DNA of 10,240 nt, from positions 1 through 10,240 of the forward strand of contig JAYVXF010000328.1 in NCBI GenBank assembly GCA_043793345.1. The letters run 5' to 3'. Positions 1 through 6,894 of the stretch are shown here, piece by piece; positions within the stretch are counted from its first letter, which is position 1; each line of letters begins with the position of its first letter. The notes beneath the pieces are model-generated. The model was not told the DNA's origin and ran no database searches. It saw nothing but the letters and a program-made list of their open reading frames with translations. The position numbers and the translations under genes were made by a program. The DNA is from UKL13-2 sp043793345 (lineage in GTDB: Bacteria > Pseudomonadota > Gammaproteobacteria > Burkholderiales > Usitatibacteraceae).

Positions 1-504
1 CACCAGCGAAGGCGGGATGATCTGCGCCAGCGTGCCTGACGCTGCGATCACGCCGGACGCAAGCCTGCGATCATAGCCATAGCGCAACATGATGGGCAAC
101 GAAATGAGGCCCATCGCCAGCACTGACGCGGCGACGACACCGGTGGTGGCTGCGAGCAAAGCGCCGACAAAAATCACCGCGTACGCCAGGCCGCCGCGCA
201 CCGGGCCGAACAACTGACCGATGGTGTCGAGCAAATCCTCGGCCATGCCACTACGCTCCAGAATCAATCCCATGAAAGTGAAAAACGGCACCGCCAACAA
301 AATGTCATTCGACATCACCCCCCAGATGCGCTCTGGCAACGCCTGAAAAAGCGCAGGCGATAGCAGACCCAGCTCAATGCCAATCAGGCCGAAGACGATG
401 CCATTCGCCGCCAACGCGAACGCGACTGGATAGCCCAGCAGCAGAAACGCGAACAGCCCGATGAACATCAAGGGCGCCATATTGTGGATGATGAATTGCG
501 TCAT
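1..504 (-). CDS. dctM: TRAP transporter large permease, DctM family (partial, 3' end outside window)
   Basis: This is the N-terminal 168 residues of the large membrane subunit of a TRAP (tripartite ATP-independent periplasmic) transporter, which drives uptake of organic acids or similar solutes using an ion gradient. ATG is at 502-504, 18 bp after the dctQ stop, with only a weak purine-rich RBS. The visible part is strongly hydrophobic, with several membrane segments: residues about 9-28 (LMFIGLFAFLLLGYPVAFAL), 28-44, 67-80 and 100-135. Family-like stretches include LLAVPFFTFMG, GGLAYAVIFVGALLAATTG and, at the edge, GTLAQIIPPS, which matches the conserved DctM G-T-L-x-x-x-I-P-P-S signature. 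The full family length is about 425-430 residues, so roughly 40 percent is present. It lies directly after dctQ in the same orientation, the usual Q-M order. Substrate cannot be told. No periplasmic binding-protein gene (dctP) is in the window; it may lie beyond the left edge. Confidence 0.95.
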   Translation of the reverse strand, partial: MTQFIIHNMAPLMFIGLFAFLLLGYPVAFALAANGIVFGLIGIELGLLSPALFQALPERIWGVMSNDILLAVPFFTFMGLILERSGMAEDLLDTIGQLFGPVRGGLAYAVIFVGALLAATTGVVAASVLAMGLISLPIMLRYGYDRRLASGVIAASGTLAQIIPPSLV

Positions 505-522
505 TGCCGCTTCCCGGAATTT

Positions 523-1146
523 TTAGTTGGATAGCTTTGTTTTTAAGGCTTCTGCTTCCAGTTCGCGGCCACGCGTCTCGGTAATGGCACGGGCTAATTC
601 CTCTTCGGGCGTCGGGCCGACATCCTCAGCGGCGGGATCGGGGATTTTTCCTTGAAGAATGGCGATACGCTTGATCAGTTCCGAGATGCCCTGCAAGCTC
701 AGCAGGAAAAAACCAATGGGAAATAGCACCCGCGCCGGCCAGACAATGAGGCCGCCCGCATTGGAGGACATCTCGTGATGCACGTACGCGTTCACAAATA
801 CCGGCCAGGACAAATACATGATGAGGATCGCCATCGGCAGCAAAAAAAACAATGTGCCGAATACATCGATGTACAACTGGGTGCGCCGCGTGAAGCGCGT
901 GTAGACGACATCGATGCGTACATGCTGGTGGTGCAGCAAGGTATAGCCGCCGCACAGCAAAACAATCGCGGTGAACAGATACCACTGCAATTCAAGCCAG
1001 GCATTGGAACTGTTATCGAAGACATAACGTACCGTGGCATTACCGGAACTGACCAGTACCGCGATCAAGGTGAGCCAGGACACCCCGCGACCGACAAGAT
1101 TGTTTAGCGCATCGATCAGATTTGACAACTTCAAAAATGGCTGCAC
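523..1146 (-). CDS. dctQ: TRAP transporter small permease, DctQ family
   Basis: This encodes the small integral membrane subunit of a TRAP transporter, which pairs with the DctM-type permease encoded 18 bp downstream. The open frame runs much further upstream, but I choose the GTG at 1144-1146. It has a GAGGGG ribosome binding site 6 nt before it, and the extra N-terminal translation is low-complexity, Arg/Ser-rich and unlike any permease. The chosen product is 207 residues. Four membrane segments are visible at about residues 21-40, 53-72, 91-118 and 135-157, the standard DctQ layout. The motif LLCGGYTLLHHQHVRIDVVY (65-84) is typical of the family: a polar loop with H-V-R-I-D after the second segment. 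A charged, Glu/Ala-rich tail (about 166-207) may form a short helix or coiled coil in the cytoplasm; it is longer than in many DctQ proteins. The substrate is unknown. Confidence 0.92.
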   Translation of the reverse strand: MQPFLKLSNLIDALNNLVGRGVSWLTLIAVLVSSGNATVRYVFDNSSNAWLELQWYLFTAIVLLCGGYTLLHHQHVRIDVVYTRFTRRTQLYIDVFGTLFFLLPMAILIMYLSWPVFVNAYVHHEMSSNAGGLIVWPARVLFPIGFFLLSLQGISELIKRIAILQGKIPDPAAEDVGPTPEEELARAITETRGRELEAEALKTKLSN

Positions 1147-1152
1147 GTCAAT

Positions 1153-1158
1153 CCCCTC
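1153..1158 (-). promoter_or_regulatory. Ribosome binding site that fixes the GTG start of dctQ
   Basis: The minus strand reads GAGGGG, then 6 nt, then GTG. This is the only good Shine-Dalgarno match near the point where DctQ-like sequence begins, so it decides the start. Confidence 0.75.
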
Positions 1159-1420
1159 TTTTATCGGTCGATAGCCAGTCGGATACCGTGTTTTCTGTGG
1201 CGAGTATATCGGCTTTGACCGTAGAATCAGTGCTATGTAAATCGGCACGAAGTCGGACCCGTCAGATGCTCTTCGACGGCGGCGTTGGCAACAGGTATCG
1301 CTGCGCGCTGACTGACAAGCGGCTTCAGTGTTGACGGTGTAGTATTTGATCGATCCCGATGGTCGTGTGATCCGCATCCTGGTCCGCATGATGGTTGGTT
1401 CAAAATGCGGCGGATGAATG

Positions 1421-1450
1421 TTGACTTCGTGCGGAGACACAATTAATGAT
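1421..1450 (+). promoter_or_regulatory. Possible sigma-70 promoter for the autotransporter-cytochrome operon
   Basis: TTGACT (1421-1426, five of six to the -35 consensus) is followed after 18 bp by AATGAT (1445-1450, four of six to TATAAT). Transcription would start near 1457, giving a leader of about 18 nt before the ATG at 1475, short but still including the ribosome binding site. If real, it rules out translation from the earlier in-frame ATGs at 1418 and probably 1454. The match is modest and was judged by eye. Confidence 0.3.
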
Positions 1451-1463
1451 GGGATGAACCCAA

Positions 1464-1470
1464 GGGAGGG
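1464..1470 (+). promoter_or_regulatory. Ribosome binding site that fixes the ATG at 1475
   Basis: GGGAGGG lies 4 nt before the ATG at 1475-1477. Two earlier in-frame ATGs (1418 and 1454) have no comparable purine tract, so this site decides the start. Confidence 0.75.
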
Positions 1471-1474
1471 CATC

Positions 1475-4400
1475 ATGGATTTGTTCAAATGCGACATCGC
1501 ACCAGACGAAAGATGTCGAACTAACCAACCAGCGTTTCCCGCTGCAAACGCGTTTTATGTGCCTGGGAAAATCATCCGGCATGCAGTAACCGCGTTGGTG
1601 GCGATCACTGCGCTGCTGGCCGGCCCGGCAAGCGCGCAGAGTGTCGCAGCGGGCGCAAATTTGTGGGCCGCCAATTCTTTGGCCAATCCAACAGGTCGAA
1701 ACTGCGGTGGCTGTCACGCCACACCGCCCGGCTTGCCGACCCGCAACGCCGCAAACGCAGTTGCAGTAATCGATTATGCGATCACCAATAACCTCGGTGG
1801 CATCATGGGGTCGTTCTCGGGGCTTACGGCAGTCGAGCGATCCAGCATTGCGCTCTACATTGGCTCGACCATTGCGAGCAGCCAAACCGCCACGGTTGCC
1901 TATGGCGGCGCTGTGACAATCAACCTGAACGACATTGCCACGACCAGCTCGGCGTCGCCATCCATGGTCATCAATGCGGTGACGACAGTCGGCTCTCCCA
2001 CCGGTGGCACACTCGGCGCTTATAGTCTGGTCGCGCCCAGTGTCGTTTACACCCACACGGCGCTCAGTTGCACAAACGGCGGCTTCACGTTCCAGGGCAC
2101 CGGTGGTTCCCAAACAAGTAATCGCACGGTGACGGTGACCGTTACACCACCTGCGCCGCCTACCGCTGCGGGCTCGATTTCAAACATCAGCTACAACAGC
2201 GCGAGTGCGACCAACATTCCACTGTCACTCGGTGGCGCCGCTCCCACCAGCATCAATGTCACACAACAGCCAAGCGTCGGTGTCGTGACGGTAACCGGCA
2301 GCAATACGGTCGGCTATACCGCGAGCGCAAGTGCCTACCAAGGCTCGGTCACGTTTCAATATCAGGCCAACGGACCCTGCGCAAATTCTGCAGTGGCGAC
2401 CGTGACCGTCAACGTTGCCCCCCCACCCGCGCCGACCGTCACCGCACCCGCAGGCCCATTTCAGACCGCGTTCAATACCGCTGCCGCGCCGATCAATCTC
2501 ACCGCCAACATCAGCGGTATTTCCACCAGCATCGCCATCGTCAGCAACACCAACGGCGTCGCGACGCCGAGCGGAAACGCGGTGACCTTTGTCCCTGCCA
2601 ACGGTTTTACCGGCGTTGGCTCCTTCACCTACCGCGCCATCGGGCCGGGTGGCCCGTCGGCAGCGTCCGGGCCGGTCAATATTACGGTGCTCCCGGCCAT
2701 ACCCGTGGTCACCGCGTTGCCCGGACCGTTTTCAACACCGTTCAACACCCCCATCAACATCGATCTCACCGGGCGCGTGACCGGCACGTTCACCAGCATC
2801 GCGACCACTGCGGTCACCAACGGGACAACCTCAGTAGCCGGTAACGTGGTCACGTTTACGCCGACCAACGGATTCAACGGCACCGGCAGTTTTCAATTCA
2901 CCGCGACCAACGCCGGCGGCACCTCGCTGCCATCGGCGGCAATGAATATCACGGTGTTGCCACCGCCGCCAGTGGTTGCTGCACGCAGTGTATCGGTAAC
3001 CTTCCAGCTTCCATTGCCGATCGATCTCACGGCACAGATTACCGGCGTGTCGACCAGCATTGCGGTCACCACACCCGCGTTGAATGGCATCACCTCGGTG
3101 AGCGGTAATGTGGTCACGTACACGCCGAACGCGTTGTTCACCGGTGCAGACAGTTTTTCGTATCAGGCAACCGGCCCGGGCGGCATATCCGGTATAGCGC
3201 TTGTGTCCATCAGCGTGGTCGCACCGGCACCACCGACCGCCACATCGCCGCCGCCGGTGACGACATCATTCAACACCCAAGTCGCGATCAACATGACGGC
3301 ACAACTCGGCGGCGTTTTCATCAACCTCGCCGTGGTCACGCCGCCCACCAACGGCACGATTGTGTCCGTCGTGGGCAACATCATCACCTACCGCCCCAAC
3401 ACCGGCTATGTCGGCGCGGATAACTTCACTTATCGCGCGCAGGGTCCTGGTGGCACGCAGTCGACGCCGCCTGCCAACGTGAGCATCACGGTATTGCCGG
3501 CAGGCCCGATCGTGACCGCGCCGCCGCCGGTCACGACCGCATTCAACACGGCCGTCGCGATCAATCTCACCGCACAAATCAGCGGGTCGGCGACCAGCAT
3601 CGCCATCGCGACGCCGCCCACCAACGGCACCACCAGCATCGCCGGCAACACCGTCACTTACACGCCAACGGCGGGCTATTCAGGACCTGACAGCTTTACC
3701 TATACTGCGACCGGTGTTGGTGGAACATCGCTGCCGTCGCCGCCGGTCAGCATCACCGTATTGCCAACGAGCCCGACGGTCGCGGGAAGATCAGTCGTGG
3801 TGGGATTCTCAACACCAACCGCCATTGATCTCAGCGCGCAAATCACCGGCATCGTGACCAGCATTGCGGTTGTTACCTTGCCCGCACGCGGCAGCATCGT
3901 TTCAGTGGTCGGCAAAGTCATCACTTACGCACCGAACAACGGTTTCGCCGGTGCCGATAGCTTTACCTACCGGGCGATGGGTCCGGGTGGAACGTCAGGG
4001 GTCGCGACGGTCAGCATCACGGTGAGCGCAGCTCCAGCGCCGACACTCGCCAATGTTGTCGCAACGGCCGCGTTCAACACACCGGTGGCCATTGATGTCA
4101 CGGCACAGCTCTCAGGATTATCCAACAGCATTGCGGTGGCAACGCCGCCAGCAAATGGAACGATCATTTCCGTGGTCGGTAACGTAATCACCTATACACC
4201 GAAAGCCGGATTTATCGGCAACGACAGCTTTACCATCACCGCGACCGGCGCTGGCGGCACGTCATCACCAGCGACCGTCACGGTGACCGTGACTGCACCG
4301 GCAGCACCGACCGCCGCAAACAGCGCGGGCTCGGTCACGTTCAACACGCCATTTGCGTTCAATCTCAGCACGCAAATCAGCGGTGTGGTGACCAGCATTG

Positions 4401-6883
4401 CCGTCGTGGCAGCACCTGCCAACGGATCCACATCGGTCGTCGGCAACGTCATCACCTACACGCCGAACCGGGCATTCTTCGGCACCGACAGTTTCGCCTA
4501 CACCGCGACCGGGCCTGGGGGTACGTCGGCACCTGCGACGGTGACCCTCACCGTCACCACGTCGGCACCGGTGGCGGGCGCGTTCAAAATGATTGTCCCG
4601 CTGAACACTTCAACCACCATCGATTTGGCACCCTTCATCACCGGCTCTGCCATCACCGGCATCGTGGTCGCGGGCGCACCCAAACACGGCACCGCGACCG
4701 TGAATGGCACGAAGGTGACGTTCACACCGACGCACGATTATTTCGGCAGCGACACCTTCACCTATGCCGCGTTCGGCAACGCAGGAATGTCGCCGCCGGC
4801 AATCGTCACAGTGACCATCGTCGGCCGGCCTGACCCGAGCAAAGATGCGAGCGTCGCCGGACTCGTCACGGCGCAAACCGATGCGGCCAGGCGTTTTGCG
4901 AAAGCACAGATTTCAAATTTCCAAAGCCGCATGGAATCGCTGCATCGTGCGGATGTTGGCGCATCCACCCCATCGCCGGCACGCGCGGATGATGGACGCA
5001 CGCGTGCGGCAGCGAACGAAAATGCGTATCTGAATTCCTCCTTTGCGGCGGCCACTGCGACGCCGGAAGCGGCACTCGCCGGACAAAAACCTCTGCCGTT
5101 TTTGAATGATGCCGTGTCGCTCCTGACCTCGGGCTCGATCAATTTCGCGAGCCTTGCGGGTGCATCATCGGTAAGCAGCCCAAACAGCACCGCGAATCTG
5201 CCGAGTCTATGGCTGGCAGGAACGGCGAATTTCGGCACCCGCAGCGCCACCGGCATTCGCACCGGTCTCGACTTCAATACCAGCGGGATCAGCATGGGCA
5301 TGGATCGCAGGTTCGGTGATCAACTGGTGCTCGGTGCGGGTTTGGGATTCGCACGCGACCGTACCGATATCGGCGTTGATGGCTCGCGCAGCCGTGCGCG
5401 TGCGGTGTCGCTGGTCGCCTATGGCAGCTATCAGCCCAGCGCACGAACGTTTGTAGACGGTCTCATCGGCATCGGCTCGCTCGATTTCACCACGCAACGT
5501 TATGTGACCGCGATTGCCGATATTGCCAGCGGCGACCGCAAAGGCCGTCAAGTATTTGGCTCGGTATCGAGTGGCTTGGAATATCGCGATAACGGCGTGC
5601 TGATATCGCCGTACGCAAGACTCGATTATTCCTCCGACCGCCTCAATCAAGTGTCAGAGACCGGTGCGGGCCAATACACGCTGACCTATTTCAAACAGAC
5701 CACGCCGTCGGTTCAGGGTGCGCTCGGCGTTCGCGCCGAATCGGTTCACACCACTGGTTTTGGTTTGGCCGCACCGCGCCTGCGTGCCGAGTACCGGCAT
5801 GATTTTCAGGGTGAGCGGCAGACCGCGATTGGCTATGCCGATTCGGTCGGTGGTCGCTTTGGTCTTTCCACCGGTGCCATCTCCAGAAATACGCTGGTGC
5901 TCGGCATCGGCAGTGAATTTATTTATCGCGGTGGCTGGACGCTCGGTATTGATTACCAGCTGGAGCATTCGACTTCGTTCTCGCGAGATTCAAGTCAGGG
6001 AATCAAATTCACCATCACCAAGGATCTTGACGGCAGGGATTCGCCGTATTCGTTGATCAATGCGGCCGTGACGCCGCAAACACCAATCGATATTCAGGTC
6101 GATGCCGGCTTCATGTTTGATAACAACGTGACCCGTGGCAAGGTCGCGCAGGACAAACTTTCCGACCGCGTGTACAGCGTGAACGCGAGCAAGAGCAGAA
6201 TATTTCAAATCAATCCGAATATTCGCGCGATCTTGACCGGCTCTATCAGTGGCGAAAAATTCGACAACTATTACAAGCTGAGCGGGGCGACGGCGGGCAT
6301 TCAAGGCGAGCTCGTGTATCGGCCTTCGGCTGAATTTGGCGCGCCGACTTTTGCCGTTTTTGCGCAGACATCCGCTGAGCATCATGAATCGCGGCTGCGC
6401 AATGGCTACCGTTATTCGCTGGGTGCGTCGGTACGCCAACCACTCACGGATCGCATCGGTTTGTTTGGCGCAATTTCGCATAACGAGCGCTATGGCAAAA
6501 GTTCGGTGTTCAATAATCGTTTCAACGCCGTGCGCTTTAACATCGACTACGCGCTCAATTCGACGGAAACGTTTTATTTGAGCGGCGAATATCGTCGTGG
6601 CCAGATCGTCTCCACCGGGCTCGCCTCGATTGACAATCTGGATGTCGCCGATGTGTTTGTGCAGGACGACGCATATCCGGGCGGGCAATTCTTCAGCTAC
6701 CGATTCGATGGCAGGACGGTGCTTTCAACGCTTGGCTACAATCTCGGCCTGGGGCCGCGCCACTCGCTCGATCTGTCGTGGAGGAGGGCGCAATCGACAC
6801 CGAATCGCAAACCCGATTTCGCCACCTCCGGATCGAGCTACATTGCCGACCAATATTCAATCGTTTATCTGGTTCGTTTTTAA
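1475..6883 (+). CDS. Giant autotransporter-like outer membrane protein with N-terminal cytochrome c, Ig-like repeats and two C-terminal beta-barrel domains
   Basis: The product is 1802 residues, predicted to be exported and anchored in the outer membrane. In order: (1) a long signal peptide with a hydrophobic stretch ending AGPASA, cleavage predicted after residue 54. (2) Residues about 55-135 form a class I cytochrome c-like domain, with haem motif CGGCH (77-81) and a distal Met111 in the typical M-x-x-F-x-x-L-T-x-x-E-R pattern, followed by IALYI. (3) Residues about 136-321 are two divergent beta-rich repeats. (4) Residues 322-1117 are nine Ig/cadherin-like repeats (FNTxVAINLTAQI ... NGTxSxVGNVITYTP ... 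DSFTYxATGPGGTS). (5) Residues 1118-1241 are a linker whose first part (A-x-R-F-A-x-A-Q-I-S-N-F-Q-x-R) is typical of autotransporters just before the barrel. (6) Residues 1246-1518 are an autotransporter-type barrel of about 12 strands. (7) Residues 1538-1802 are a second run of about 12 amphipathic strands ending VYLVRF with terminal Phe. Ig repeats plus linker plus barrel is a known architecture; the cytochrome and second barrel are unexpected. The surface or periplasmic location of the haem is not determined. It is followed after 11 bp by a multihaem lipoprotein gene. Confidence 0.85.
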   Translation: MDLFKCDIAPDERCRTNQPAFPAANAFYVPGKIIRHAVTALVAITALLAGPASAQSVAAGANLWAANSLANPTGRNCGGCHATPPGLPTRNAANAVAVIDYAITNNLGGIMGSFSGLTAVERSSIALYIGSTIASSQTATVAYGGAVTINLNDIATTSSASPSMVINAVTTVGSPTGGTLGAYSLVAPSVVYTHTALSCTNGGFTFQGTGGSQTSNRTVTVTVTPPAPPTAAGSISNISYNSASATNIPLSLGGAAPTSINVTQQPSVGVVTVTGSNTVGYTASASAYQGSVTFQYQANGPCANSAVATVTVNVAPPPAPTVTAPAGPFQTAFNTAAAPINLTANISGISTSIAIVSNTNGVATPSGNAVTFVPANGFTGVGSFTYRAIGPGGPSAASGPVNITVLPAIPVVTALPGPFSTPFNTPINIDLTGRVTGTFTSIATTAVTNGTTSVAGNVVTFTPTNGFNGTGSFQFTATNAGGTSLPSAAMNITVLPPPPVVAARSVSVTFQLPLPIDLTAQITGVSTSIAVTTPALNGITSVSGNVVTYTPNALFTGADSFSYQATGPGGISGIALVSISVVAPAPPTATSPPPVTTSFNTQVAINMTAQLGGVFINLAVVTPPTNGTIVSVVGNIITYRPNTGYVGADNFTYRAQGPGGTQSTPPANVSITVLPAGPIVTAPPPVTTAFNTAVAINLTAQISGSATSIAIATPPTNGTTSIAGNTVTYTPTAGYSGPDSFTYTATGVGGTSLPSPPVSITVLPTSPTVAGRSVVVGFSTPTAIDLSAQITGIVTSIAVVTLPARGSIVSVVGKVITYAPNNGFAGADSFTYRAMGPGGTSGVATVSITVSAAPAPTLANVVATAAFNTPVAIDVTAQLSGLSNSIAVATPPANGTIISVVGNVITYTPKAGFIGNDSFTITATGAGGTSSPATVTVTVTAPAAPTAANSAGSVTFNTPFAFNLSTQISGVVTSIAVVAAPANGSTSVVGNVITYTPNRAFFGTDSFAYTATGPGGTSAPATVTLTVTTSAPVAGAFKMIVPLNTSTTIDLAPFITGSAITGIVVAGAPKHGTATVNGTKVTFTPTHDYFGSDTFTYAAFGNAGMSPPAIVTVTIVGRPDPSKDASVAGLVTAQTDAARRFAKAQISNFQSRMESLHRADVGASTPSPARADDGRTRAAANENAYLNSSFAAATATPEAALAGQKPLPFLNDAVSLLTSGSINFASLAGASSVSSPNSTANLPSLWLAGTANFGTRSATGIRTGLDFNTSGISMGMDRRFGDQLVLGAGLGFARDRTDIGVDGSRSRARAVSLVAYGSYQPSARTFVDGLIGIGSLDFTTQRYVTAIADIASGDRKGRQVFGSVSSGLEYRDNGVLISPYARLDYSSDRLNQVSETGAGQYTLTYFKQTTPSVQGALGVRAESVHTTGFGLAAPRLRAEYRHDFQGERQTAIGYADSVGGRFGLSTGAISRNTLVLGIGSEFIYRGGWTLGIDYQLEHSTSFSRDSSQGIKFTITKDLDGRDSPYSLINAAVTPQTPIDIQVDAGFMFDNNVTRGKVAQDKLSDRVYSVNASKSRIFQINPNIRAILTGSISGEKFDNYYKLSGATAGIQGELVYRPSAEFGAPTFAVFAQTSAEHHESRLRNGYRYSLGASVRQPLTDRIGLFGAISHNERYGKSSVFNNRFNAVRFNIDYALNSTETFYLSGEYRRGQIVSTGLASIDNLDVADVFVQDDAYPGGQFFSYRFDGRTVLSTLGYNLGLGPRHSLDLSWRRAQSTPNRKPDFATSGSSYIADQYSIVYLVRF
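1703..1717 (+). other. c-type haem-binding motif CGGCH in the autotransporter N-terminus
   Basis: Codons 77-81 read Cys-Gly-Gly-Cys-His, the covalent haem attachment motif of c-type cytochromes. It sits 22 residues after the predicted signal peptidase cleavage. Met111, 30 residues after the His, is in the right context to be the sixth ligand. Attachment would require the periplasmic cytochrome c maturation system. Confidence 0.8.
2438..4825 (+). repeat. Nine tandem Ig/cadherin-like coding repeats, period about 267 bp
   Basis: Nine units begin near 2441, 2711, 2978, 3242, 3515, 3782, 4049, 4316 and 4574, giving steps of 258-273 bp and mostly 267 bp (89 residues). Each unit carries F-N-T-x-V-A-I-N-L-T-A-Q-I near its start, T-S-I-A-V, an N-G-T turn, V-G-N-x-I-T-Y-T-P, then D-S-F-T-Y-x-A-x-G-x-G-G-T, and ends in a Pro-rich linker. 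They resemble the tandem Big/cadherin-like modules of bacterial adhesins. The central units are the most alike; unit 9 is the most diverged. The regular spacing also explains the row of evenly sized open frames on the opposite strand, which are not genes. Confidence 0.9.
5198..6028 (+). other. First beta-barrel domain (autotransporter type) of the large protein
   Basis: Residues 1242-1518 start with LPSLWLAGTANFG and alternate short hydrophobic/aromatic strands with polar turns. Recognisable strands include LVLGAGLGFARD, AVSLVAYGSYQ, TFVDGLIGIGSLDF, GRQVFGSVSSGLEYR, LISPYARLDYSSD, PRLRAEYRHDF, WTLGIDYQLEHS and GIKFTITKDL. About 12 strands and about 270 residues match the usual autotransporter translocator domain, which normally ends the protein. 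Here it is internal. Confidence 0.8.
6086..6880 (+). other. Second, C-terminal beta-barrel-like domain of the large protein
   Basis: Residues 1538-1802, after a linker of about 20 residues, begin DIQVDAGFMFDNN, which resembles the first strand of several outer membrane barrels of the type D-x-x-Y/F-D-S/N-N. About 12 further alternating strands follow, among them NIRAILTGSISGEKF, APTFAVFAQTSAEHH, YRYSLGASVRQPLT, RIGLFGAISHNERYG, ETFYLSGEYRRGQIV and HSLDLSWRRAQST. The protein ends VYLVRF, a terminal Phe as expected for recognition by the Bam complex. I do not recognise a named family. Confidence 0.65.
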
Positions 6884-6887
6884 AGGA
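6883..6887 (+). promoter_or_regulatory. Ribosome binding site overlapping the upstream stop codon, fixing the GTG at 6895
   Basis: AAGGA shares its first base with the TAA stop of the autotransporter gene and lies 7 nt before GTG 6895-6897. The position ties translation of the cytochrome gene to the upstream gene and selects this start over the ATG at 6778. Confidence 0.75.
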
Positions 6888-6894
6888 TCTGATC

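Larger units (their letters stand above)
1147..1474. other. Divergent intergenic region between dctQ and the large autotransporter gene
   Basis: About 330 bp hold no convincing gene. Open frames here translate to Arg/Ser-rich or low-complexity peptides without family resemblance. The region should carry the promoters of both divergent units. On the minus strand a TATACT hexamer (plus strand AGTATA, 1203-1208) is a reasonable -10 for dctQ, with only a weak -35 (CTGATT, 16 bp upstream). Nearer the autotransporter gene are two direct copies of CCGCAT (1372-1377 and 1384-1389) and one inverted copy (ATGCGG, 1405-1410). No RNA gene or riboswitch was recognised. Confidence 0.6.

Noticed and set aside
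1331..1354. TTGACG as a -35 box for the operon
   Set aside because: At 16-18 bp spacing there is no acceptable -10; the nearby TAGTAT is only a few bases away.
1147..1497. N-terminal extension of the small permease back to the ATG at 1497
   Set aside because: The extra 117 residues are Arg/Ser-rich with no permease character. They would overlap the start of the divergent autotransporter gene, and the GTG at 1146 has a good ribosome binding site.
1400..2113. Minus-strand open frame of 237 codons over the start of the autotransporter gene
   Set aside because: It is Arg/Cys/Gly-rich with no domain pattern and is fully covered by a plus-strand gene with a signal peptide and cytochrome motif.
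2629..4725. Row of similar minus-strand open frames of 74-88 codons at about 267-bp steps
   Set aside because: They are the antisense image of the coding repeats: same period, low-complexity Val/Thr/Ala sequence, no ribosome binding sites.
2438..4825. Tandem repeats as a CRISPR array or satellite
   Set aside because: The units are 267 bp, open in frame, and encode one conserved protein module; there are no short repeats with unique spacers.
6778..6894. Earlier ATG start for the cytochrome lipoprotein
   Set aside because: It would overlap the autotransporter gene by over 100 bp and place 39 charged residues before the lipoprotein signal. GTG 6895 has the ribosome binding site.
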